37,622 nucleotides of DNA from Patescibacteria group bacterium (GTDB lineage: Bacteria > Patescibacteria > UBA1384 > XYA2-FULL-43-10 > 1-14-0-10-43-13), in NCBI GenBank assembly GCA_023484645.1, contig JAMCZZ010000007.1:1-37622 (forward strand), given 5' to 3'. The position numbers and the translations under genes were made by a program. Shown here one piece after another: positions 15,554 through 21,629 of this stretch (within the stretch, counting starts at the first letter, position 1; each line of letters opens with the position of its first letter). The notes under the pieces are model-generated. The model ran no database searches, was not told the origin of the DNA, and was given only the letters and a program-made list of their open reading frames with translations.

Positions 15554-16057
15554 ATGTCTAAAAAAGCCTTTACTCTAATTGAACTGATGATAACTATGAC
15601 GATCATAGCCATGATGCTTGTTGTGGCTGTGCCCGGTTTTGAAAAATACGGCAAAAAAAGTTCTTTAAAATTAAAGGCTGCCGAGATAGGGGCATTAATA
15701 AATCAAGCGAGTACGATGGCGAAGAACCCGGAACAAAATATTAGTAGATATTTAATAAAAGTTGATTCTTCTGCAAAAACTGTTGGATTGTATAGAGCCG
15801 ATGATAGTACTAGCAACCTCATTAAAGAGATTGCTGTGCCGACTGATTATACTCTTGCGATTCAAGGGAATAGTAACCCATATCTTGTTTTTAATTCACA
15901 GCTTGATTTTACTTGCCAGATGCCAAAAGCTTCTGGGATTATTGCCGATTGTACTCAAGCTAATCAACTAAATGGCAATTTTCTTACAATGAGTAGTACG
16001 GATGGTGGTACGGCAACATTTAAAATATCCCCAGATCCTTTTCGGGTGGAGTATTGA
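15554..16057 (+). CDS. Prepilin-like protein (GspH/FimT type), 167 aa
   Basis: The leader MSKKA|FTLIELMITMTIIAMM has Ala in place of Gly at -1, which prepilin peptidases tolerate. Glu5 is present. AAEIGALINQASTMAKNP after the helix, followed by a beta-rich domain with two cysteines, matches GspH/FimT minor pilins. The start at 15554 was preferred to an upstream ATG at 15509 that lies in repeat sequence. It ends 1 nt before the next prepilin, and both are probably part of the minor-pilin set that primes pilus assembly. Confidence 0.85.
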   Translation: MSKKAFTLIELMITMTIIAMMLVVAVPGFEKYGKKSSLKLKAAEIGALINQASTMAKNPEQNISRYLIKVDSSAKTVGLYRADDSTSNLIKEIAVPTDYTLAIQGNSNPYLVFNSQLDFTCQMPKASGIIADCTQANQLNGNFLTMSSTDGGTATFKISPDPFRVEY

Positions 16058-16058
16058 T

Positions 16059-16583
16059 ATGACTAAATGCAATAAATTTAGAAAAGGTTTCGGTATCTTA
16101 GAGGTTTTAGTTTCTTCTCTCATTATTATCACCATTTTAATGGCATTGGTTTTTGTCGGCCGGACGGCTCTGGCTAATAGCGCATATTCGCAGGAAAAGG
16201 CTCAGGCTGTGTATGTGGCCCAAGAAGGAATTGAAATTGTCCGCCAGATTCGTGATACAAACTGGATTGACGGGGATAACACAACTGGGTGGAATAGTCT
16301 AACTTCTCTAGCCGGAACAAATAATTATAAAGTTAATTTTTCTAGTTCAAAATACAGTCTTGTTCTAGGTTCTGATTCTGTAACAGTGAACAATATGGCT
16401 TTCATAAGAACAATAAAGATTGAAAGTGTGGGCAGCTTATTGCCCGGTACTGGGGCTAGTACGGATGTTCACCCAACCGACAATGCCTTAAAGGTCACTT
16501 CGACTGTTACTTGGAGTTTTAATAACGTGCAAAAATCCGTTTCAGCAAGCGAAATATTAACCAATTGGCGACCAAACTTTTAG
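16059..16583 (+). CDS. Minor prepilin, PilV/GspI-like, 174 aa
   Basis: The start is placed at 16059, 1 nt after the previous stop, giving leader MTKCNKFRKG|FGILEVLVSSLIII with Glu5 intact. AVYVAQEGIEIVRQIRDTNW after the helix is characteristic of PilV/GspI-type minor pilins. The C-terminal domain (TVTWSFNNVQKSVSASEIL) is a beta domain seen often in such proteins. It sits between GspH-like and GspJ-like genes, matching the usual H-I-J order. Confidence 0.87.
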   Translation: MTKCNKFRKGFGILEVLVSSLIIITILMALVFVGRTALANSAYSQEKAQAVYVAQEGIEIVRQIRDTNWIDGDNTTGWNSLTSLAGTNNYKVNFSSSKYSLVLGSDSVTVNNMAFIRTIKIESVGSLLPGTGASTDVHPTDNALKVTSTVTWSFNNVQKSVSASEILTNWRPNF

Positions 16584-16605
16584 CAGTAGAATCTTCTTCC
16601 CAAGC

Positions 16606-16689
16606 GTCATTCTGAGTGAAGCGAAGAATCTGAAAATTAATTATGCCCCCGATTGATCGGGCTAGATCCTTCACTCCGTTCAGGATGAC
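16606..16689. repeat. Palindromic dispersed repeat, family A, copy 3
   Basis: Starts GTCATTCTGAGTGAAGCGAA and ends CTCCGTTCAGGATGAC, the most complete pair of arms among the four copies. An inner CCCGATTGATCGGG hairpin is present. It splits two minor-pilin genes. Confidence 0.8.
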
Positions 16690-16722
16690 AGTATTAAGCT
16701 CAAAGTATTTAATAATAATAGT

Positions 16723-17427
16723 ATGAAAAATAATTTTAAACAAAAGGGTTTTACCTTATTAGAAATATTAATTGCCTCAGCGATTTTTGCTTCGATGCTT
16801 GTAATGGTTACCGGCACGGTTGCTCAAACAAGCGCTTACCAAAACAGACTGAAGGGGATGAGAGAGACTTCAGAGGAGACGCGTAGAATAGCAGATATGA
16901 TTACAAGGGATGTTAGAAGCGCTAACAAACCTTTTGTTTTCCCATTTACATCACCTGACACTGGTGGTATAAAGAATGGTATTTCTATTGCATTTGCATT
17001 TAAAGGTTCCGGCCCCATTTTTCTTCAAAGGTTCGGTAGTCCTTCTCTTACTTATTCAATCGAAAATTGTATGATTTTGGCAAATTCAAACGAATATATC
17101 TTTTATTACACAAGGATTATTGATGGACAAGGTTATTTATTTCGTAAGACTTATCCATCTAGTGCTGATTTAAACAACATAGTTTCGAGTGATTTTATGT
17201 GTTCTGACTCAGACCTCGCATGTTTTGTCGGGAATAAAGATAATGCTATTTCGGATAAAAATTTAAATGTAACCCTAGATCTAGCTGGTTTCGCTCCCGA
17301 TGATCGTTCAGCAAATCAGCAACCTTTTATTAAATTTAGAACTACAGCTGAAACTGTTGGAACGACCGGTGCGAATCATTATAAAACGGAAATCGATTCG
17401 ACCGTAACGAGTAGGAGTTATAATTAG
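16723..17427 (+). CDS. Minor prepilin, PilW/GspJ-like, 234 aa
   Basis: Leader MKNNFKQKG|FTLLEILIASAIF with Glu5. The helix continues as YQNRLKGMRETSEETRRIADMITRDVRSA, which is the GspJ/PilW pattern (arginine-rich stretch leading into IxxDxR). The large C-terminal domain contains two cysteine pairs (about residues 122-170). It is the largest pilin of the locus, as expected for a GspJ-like tip component. The repeat element directly upstream separates it from the GspI-like gene. Confidence 0.85.
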   Translation: MKNNFKQKGFTLLEILIASAIFASMLVMVTGTVAQTSAYQNRLKGMRETSEETRRIADMITRDVRSANKPFVFPFTSPDTGGIKNGISIAFAFKGSGPIFLQRFGSPSLTYSIENCMILANSNEYIFYYTRIIDGQGYLFRKTYPSSADLNNIVSSDFMCSDSDLACFVGNKDNAISDKNLNVTLDLAGFAPDDRSANQQPFIKFRTTAETVGTTGANHYKTEIDSTVTSRSYN

Positions 17428-17530
17428 TAAAATATAGATCTTGCTCTTACGGCGCATTTTATATACTGTATAGTTGAGAATTGGAATAATATAATAAGTA
17501 ACGTAGAACAAGCTTTAGCTTGATAAATAT

Positions 17531-18532
17531 ATGAAAAGAATTTTTTCAGGCATACAGCCTTCAGGTAACATTCATTTAGGAAACTACCTAGGTGCAATAA
17601 AACAGTGGGTTCTACTCACCGACAATCCGCCAGCTGGCGGAGATGAGTCGATTTATTGTGTTGTTGATTTGCATGCAATTACAATCCAGCAAGACCCCAA
17701 AATATTAAGAAAAAAAATCCTAGAAGTAGCTGCTCTTTACATTGCTTCTGGAGTTGATCCTGAAAAATCAACAATTTTTGTTCAGTCAACCAGACCAGAG
17801 CATGCTGAACTTGCTTGGATTTTGAATTGCCAAACCAAAATGGGGGAGCTTTATCGTATGACGCAGTTTAAAGACAAATCAGCAAAAGGAACCAGTGACT
17901 CGGCGGGCGTGGGGCTTTTTGTTTATCCAACTTTGATGGCTGCTGATATATTACTATATAATGCTACTCATGTACCGGTTGGCGAGGACCAAAAACAGCA
18001 CGTAGAGCTGACGAGAGATTTGGCGGAAAGATTTAACAAAAATTTTGGCGAAACTTTTATAGTACCAGAGCCAATTATCAAAAAAGAAACAGCGCGGATA
18101 ATGGGATTAGACGATCCAACTAAAAAGATGAGCAAATCTGCCCTATCTTCTTATAATTATATAGCAATGACAGATGATGCCGACACAATTCGAAATAAAA
18201 TCAAAAGAGCGGTAACCGATTCGGGAACAGAAGTTAAAGCTGGGCCGGACAAACCTGCCATTACCAATCTTTTAACTATTTTTTCTGAAGTCTCAGGTAA
18301 AACAGTGGGGGAGATCGAAAAAGAGTTTGCTGGCAAAGGATACGGAGAATTTAAAAATTCTCTTGCTGAAGCAGTTGTCGAGTATTTAAATCCAATTCAA
18401 TTAAGGTATAATGAAATTATTAAAGACGAGAAGAAACTGATAGATATTTTAGAGCAGGGAAGTGAGAAAATAGCACCATTGGCAGAAAAGACTTTGAAAG
18501 AAGTTAAAGAAAAAGTGGGATTGGGATTTTAA
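17531..18532 (+). CDS. trpS: Tryptophanyl-tRNA synthetase, 333 aa
   Basis: Class I synthetase that charges tRNA-Trp. The HIGH-like motif is SGNIHLGN (residues 11-18) and the second signature is KKMSKS. Typical TrpS segments are present: VVDLHAITIQQDP, STIFVQSTRPEHAELAW, TQFKDKSA and PVGEDQKQHVELTRD. Compared with the E. coli protein as I remember it, about five extra residues (around NPPAGGD, residues 32-39) lie before IYCVVD. They are encoded by a GC-rich palindrome at 17626-17641. The gene splits the prepilin locus into two parts. No T-box leader is visible. Confidence 0.95.
   Translation: MKRIFSGIQPSGNIHLGNYLGAIKQWVLLTDNPPAGGDESIYCVVDLHAITIQQDPKILRKKILEVAALYIASGVDPEKSTIFVQSTRPEHAELAWILNCQTKMGELYRMTQFKDKSAKGTSDSAGVGLFVYPTLMAADILLYNATHVPVGEDQKQHVELTRDLAERFNKNFGETFIVPEPIIKKETARIMGLDDPTKKMSKSALSSYNYIAMTDDADTIRNKIKRAVTDSGTEVKAGPDKPAITNLLTIFSEVSGKTVGEIEKEFAGKGYGEFKNSLAEAVVEYLNPIQLRYNEIIKDEKKLIDILEQGSEKIAPLAEKTLKEVKEKVGLGF
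17626..17641. repeat. GC-rich palindromic mini-element inside trpS
   Basis: TCCGCCAGCTGGCGGA, a perfect 16-bp palindrome within the coding sequence. ACTCA (17614-17618) and TGAGT (17644-17648) extend the symmetry. It encodes the extra residues around PPAGG and keeps the frame. Confidence 0.65.
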
Positions 18533-18568
18533 ATTAATTATTTAATAATTTAACTATTCAGGAGGGAA

Positions 18569-18943
18569 ATGAAAGTTAAAAAAGGGTTTTCTAAAACAGT
18601 ATTGCTAGTAGCATTTGTTATTATCGCTGTGTCTGGTTTCTATATTTATAATAATTTAAGTCGGAGAAGCAACACTGACGAGTCAAAGATAAAAGCTGAT
18701 CTTGTGAAAGTCCGCTTGTATGCAATGTCGTGCTTATCTGGAGGGGGGAAAGTAAATCCGCCTGTTGCCGGCTCAACAATATGTACCACTAAGCTCGGAA
18801 CAAATAAAAATCAAGTTTGGCCGACTCTTCCATTAAGCTGGAGTTACTCAAGCGACAGCAATATTACTAGTAAAAATAGTCTTAAAATAAAAGTTATTTC
18901 AGGAAATGACCAAATTAGTTGTGATATTAAGGAGTGCAAATGA
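18569..18943 (+). CDS. Degenerate pilin-like protein lacking Glu5, 124 aa
   Basis: The start MKVKKGFSKTVLLVAFVIIA resembles a prepilin leader (KKG|F) and hydrophobic helix, but the usual TLIEL is replaced by SKTVL, so Glu5 is missing. The C-terminal part shares the pattern of the prepilins at 13017 and 20207: a CxxGG segment, a Cys after about 20 residues, WPxLPxxWSY, and a final ISCDIKEC. It follows trpS after 36 bp with a strong GGAGG. It overlaps the next prepilin by 4 nt (ATGA), so the two are likely co-translated. It may be a membrane-anchored relative that is not polymerised, or a decaying gene. Confidence 0.75.
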   Translation: MKVKKGFSKTVLLVAFVIIAVSGFYIYNNLSRRSNTDESKIKADLVKVRLYAMSCLSGGGKVNPPVAGSTICTTKLGTNKNQVWPTLPLSWSYSSDSNITSKNSLKIKVISGNDQISCDIKECK

Positions 18944-19452
18944 AAACTAAGAAAAAAGGCTTCACATTAATTGAGCTTTTGGTTGTGATTGCTATTATCG
19001 GTATTTTAGCAACAGTTGTTATTCTAAATATCGGGAACGCAAAACTTAAGACTCAAGATGCAAAGGCTAAAAGTGATGTTGGAACGGCATATAGAGCCGG
19101 ACTGATGTTCCAATCTAACGGCGGTTCTTTGCGCAATTTGAGGGATTATGATGCATCGGGAGTTCTCTATGATAACTATGTTCTCGATAATGCAGATGTT
19201 GCACAATTTACTGATGGTTCAGGCGGAACAATTTTAGCTAAGGCTCCTGTTAGTCCATTTAAAGTTCAATATGGGGCTGAATACACTTATTGTGTTAATA
19301 CGAATTGTTTTTTTGATGACACTGATCAATTATATATTGATTCATTGTTATCAGGAGCCTTTACAGGGATTGGGGATACATTGTATTATTGTTCGCTAAA
19401 CTATGACAATGGTTCTGGAATGGGAGGGTGTTTTTTACAGAATTGGAACTGA
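18940..19452 (+). CDS. Type IV prepilin, 170 aa
   Basis: The start ATG at 18940 overlaps the upstream stop, with AAGGAG 5 nt before it; a GTG at 18934 is less likely. Leader [21 protein letters not shown] with Glu5. After the helix comes AKSDVGTAYRAGLMFQSNGG and a C-terminal domain with three cysteines, ending FLQNWN. The C-terminal domain differs from the other pilins of the cluster. Remnants of another pilin C-terminus follow in a shifted frame at 19463-19546. Confidence 0.88.
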   Translation: MKTKKKGFTLIELLVVIAIIGILATVVILNIGNAKLKTQDAKAKSDVGTAYRAGLMFQSNGGSLRNLRDYDASGVLYDNYVLDNADVAQFTDGSGGTILAKAPVSPFKVQYGAEYTYCVNTNCFFDDTDQLYIDSLLSGAFTGIGDTLYYCSLNYDNGSGMGGCFLQNWN

Positions 19453-19462
19453 TTAATATCTA

Positions 19463-19546
19463 GCTGACGGAAGTGATTATAGTGATGTCGGCGGATGGTA
19501 GAATGTTAGAACCGTAGTTAAGAGAAGAAGTTATTCTGGAAAGTAA
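19463..19546 (+). pseudogene. Remnant of a pilin C-terminus
   Basis: Read in a frame different from the preceding gene, this stretch gives ADGSDYSDVGGW, one in-frame stop, then NVRTVVKRRSYSGK and a terminal TAA. A Gly/Ser/Tyr-rich end with a final basic segment is common at the C-termini of such pilins. It may be the old 3' end of the upstream prepilin after a frameshift, or of a deleted neighbour. Confidence 0.4.
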
Positions 19547-19645
19547 ATAATTATCAAACAGTGGGCGAGATTGATACTATTCGCATAATTACTTATACAG
19601 CAACTGGTTATGTAAAATATTTTTTAAATAATGTTAGAGGGGATT

Positions 19646-20164
19646 ATGCGAAAAAAAGCATTTACTTTAATTGAACTATTGGTTGTAATTGCCATTATTG
19701 GCATTTTGGCGACAGTTGTTATCCTAAACGTAGCTAGTGCAAGAGCTAAAGCCCTAGATGCTAAAAGACTAAGTGATTTTTCGCAAATAACAAAAGCTTT
19801 GGATGCGTATGCACTTGATAATGGTGGTCAATTTCCTCCTGCTACGTATGCTCATGGCACTAGTCATTCTGGGTGGGAGACTAGTTTTTTAGATGGTGCT
19901 GGTAATTTCATTCCAGCTCTAGCGCCATATTTATCTCCAACACCTGTAGACCCTAAAAATACTGATGATACAAAAGCCTATTGGTATTATCGCTATAATG
20001 GTGGTAGTTATGGATGCAACAATGCTTACTTTTATGTTCTTGGTATATATGACTTGGAGACGTATAATGGCAGTCGTCCAAATCCGGCAAGTCCAGGTTG
20101 GTCATGTTCTGGAAGAAATTGGGGGAATGAATATGACTATGTTGCAGGTAAATATAGTTCCTAA
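19646..20164 (+). CDS. Type IV prepilin, 172 aa
   Basis: The start at 19646 gives the leader [19 protein letters not shown] (Ala at -1) with GAGGGG 5 nt upstream; an earlier ATG at 19631 would only add five residues. After the helix, AKRLSDFSQITKALDAYALDNGGQFPP is the classic pseudopilin GspG-type continuation. The C-terminal domain is aromatic and has two cysteines (YGCNNAYFYV and WSCSGRN). In length and organisation it is closest to major pseudopilins. Confidence 0.9.
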   Translation: MRKKAFTLIELLVVIAIIGILATVVILNVASARAKALDAKRLSDFSQITKALDAYALDNGGQFPPATYAHGTSHSGWETSFLDGAGNFIPALAPYLSPTPVDPKNTDDTKAYWYYRYNGGSYGCNNAYFYVLGIYDLETYNGSRPNPASPGWSCSGRNWGNEYDYVAGKYSS

Positions 20165-20206
20165 TAATTTTTTAGTGCTTAATTTTAAATACTAAGATTA
20201 GTTTTT

Positions 20207-20710
20207 ATGGAAATTTTTATCAATACTGAAAGTGGTTCGAGAGGGAACCCTGGTCCGGCTGCGATCGGGGTTGTTTTATTTAGGAGGGTTAAGAAAAAAG
20301 TAAAAAGAGGTTTCACCTTAATTGAGCTTCTAGTTGTAATTGCCATTATCGGCATTTTGGCAACAGTTGTGATAATAAATGTCTCTAGCGCAAGGACAAA
20401 AGCCCAGGATGCGAAAGCATTGGCTGACATTACGCAAGCCAATAAGTCTGTTGCTATTTGTAAAGCGGAAGGAGACGCCCCCAATTCGCCAATTTCTGGA
20501 GTTGATGTTTGCCAAAATAATGCTATTATAAATACAAAATGGCCAAATTTGTCAAGTGCAAATTTTTCATATAATATTAATACTTGTAATCCCCCCATAA
20601 CAAATATTGTTTATTCCTGCCGTGCTACAAGAGCAGGAACCCCTAGTAATCGCGTGATAACTTTTAATCAAAGTGGAACAACAATTGCGGATGAACTTCC
20701 TTCTCCATGA
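20207..20710 (+). CDS. Prepilin fused to duplicated 5' end of rnhA, 167 aa
   Basis: Residues 1-23 (MEIFINTESGSRGNPGPAAI...) copy the N-terminus of the RNase H encoded just downstream. A prepilin then begins with [20 protein letters not shown]. The RNase H catalytic Asp is changed (INTES versus INTDG). An AGGAGGG site (20281-20287) lies inside the frame. No ATG, GTG or TTG follows it before the pilin helix, so the original pilin start appears lost and expression would use the copied rnhA start at 20207. The leader would be about 35 residues, long for this class. The C-terminal domain (VAICKAEGD, KWPNLSSANFSYN) is like those at 13017 and 18569. Confidence 0.75.
   Translation: MEIFINTESGSRGNPGPAAIGVVLFRRVKKKVKRGFTLIELLVVIAIIGILATVVIINVSSARTKAQDAKALADITQANKSVAICKAEGDAPNSPISGVDVCQNNAIINTKWPNLSSANFSYNINTCNPPITNIVYSCRATRAGTPSNRVITFNQSGTTIADELPSP
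20232..20277 (+). repeat. 46-bp direct repeat, copy 1 (in pilin fusion)
   Basis: Identical over 46 bp to 20784-20829 inside rnhA, while the ~25 bp before it are clearly diverged. It marks the duplicated rnhA segment. Confidence 0.9.
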
Positions 20711-20755
20711 TGCGCTCTAATTTTTTTGCGCTAATCAGACTTTGGAGACTTGACG

Positions 20756-21214
20756 ATGAACAAAATCTATATTAACACTGACGGTGGTTCGAGAGGGAAC
20801 CCTGGTCCGGCTGCGATCGGGGTTGTTTTTAGCGATGAAAAAGGACAAGTATTTCATAATTATAAAGAATGCATCGGCATTACAACTAATAATGAGGCCG
20901 AATACCGAGCGATTATTAAGGCGCTGGAAATATTATCGAAAAGCAGTTGGCTTAAGGAAAATAATTCCAAGGAACATAAAGTTGTATGCAGGTTGGATAG
21001 TCAATTAGTTGTAGAGCAATTGAATGGAAATTATAAAATCAAACAGGAACATATCCGTAGATTTGTCGACCAAATTTTTCAAATTACGAAAGAATTTAAA
21101 ATTGATTTAAGTTTTGTCCATGTGCCAAGAGAGGAAAATAAATTAGCCGATAAGCTTGTTAACGAAGCGTTGGATGAAGAAACAAGCAGTAAACAGCAGA
21201 CAGATAACAGATAA
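20756..21214 (+). CDS. rnhA: Ribonuclease HI, 152 aa
   Basis: Cleaves RNA in RNA-DNA hybrids. The start at 20756 follows TTGGAG by 8 nt. The four catalytic acids are visible: D9 (INTDGG), E49 (TNNEAEY), D81 (RLDSQ) and D132 (KLADKL). The protein belongs to the shorter branch lacking the basic protrusion. The last residues (KQQTDNR) are encoded by an ACAGATA tandem that continues past the stop, so the C-terminus has been shaped by repeat sequence. The 5' part is duplicated upstream in the fused prepilin gene. Confidence 0.92.
   Translation: MNKIYINTDGGSRGNPGPAAIGVVFSDEKGQVFHNYKECIGITTNNEAEYRAIIKALEILSKSSWLKENNSKEHKVVCRLDSQLVVEQLNGNYKIKQEHIRRFVDQIFQITKEFKIDLSFVHVPREENKLADKLVNEALDEETSSKQQTDNR
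20784..20829 (+). repeat. 46-bp direct repeat, copy 2 (in rnhA)
   Basis: Encodes the GGSRGNPGPAAIGVVF segment of RNase H. It is identical to 20232-20277. Confidence 0.9.
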
Positions 21215-21230
21215 CAGATATTCTTTTTTG

Positions 21231-21337
21231 ATCATCCTGAGGGAGTAAGACGACTGAAGGATCTTTCTTGAGCGAGCATTATTTTAGAGATTCTTCACGG
21301 AGTTTACACTGAGCTTGCCGAATGTGTTCAGAATGAC
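21231..21337. repeat. Palindromic dispersed repeat, family A, copy 4
   Basis: Starts ATCATCCTGAGGGAGTAAG and ends TTCAGAATGAC. It is more degenerate in the middle, where a second hairpin-forming block (AAGGATCTTTCTTGAG...AGAGATTCTTC) is present. Fills the gap between rnhA and the DUF167 gene. Confidence 0.7.
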
Positions 21338-21359
21338 TAATAAATCAAAGCGGCTAAGT

Positions 21360-21581
21360 ATGAAAATTTCAGTAAAAGTTATTCCGGGGGCTAAAGTAGA
21401 GCAAGTCCAAGCCAGTTTTGATGGCAGCCTTAAAGTTTGGGTAAAAGGAAAACCAATAGAAGGGCAAGCAAATCGTTCTCTAATTAAACTTCTCGCCAAA
21501 CATTTTAAAGTTGCCCAGAATTCAGTAAAAATTGTCAGCGGTCTAAAAAATCGGAACAAAGTCGTCGAGATAGATACATAG
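21360..21581 (+). CDS. DUF167 (YggU family) protein, 73 aa
   Basis: MKISVKVIPGAKVEQV followed by SLKVWVKGKPIEGQANRSLIKLLAKHF and VKIVSGLKNRNKVVEI is the full DUF167 signature. The family has no well-defined biochemical role. The start was set at 21360 because the extra 15 residues of a longer frame come from repeat sequence. Length is normal. It has no evident operon partner beyond ileS, 48 bp downstream. Confidence 0.9.
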   Translation: MKISVKVIPGAKVEQVQASFDGSLKVWVKGKPIEGQANRSLIKLLAKHFKVAQNSVKIVSGLKNRNKVVEIDT

Positions 21582-21629
21582 CAGACTAATCATTCAAGTC
21601 AATTGAAATTGGATCTGATTTTAGGTATT

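Noticed and set aside
17428..17530. T-box leader before trpS
   Set aside because: The region is only 103 bp, with no T-box sequence and no antiterminator; only a small AAGCTTTAGCTT symmetry is present. The same holds before ileS.
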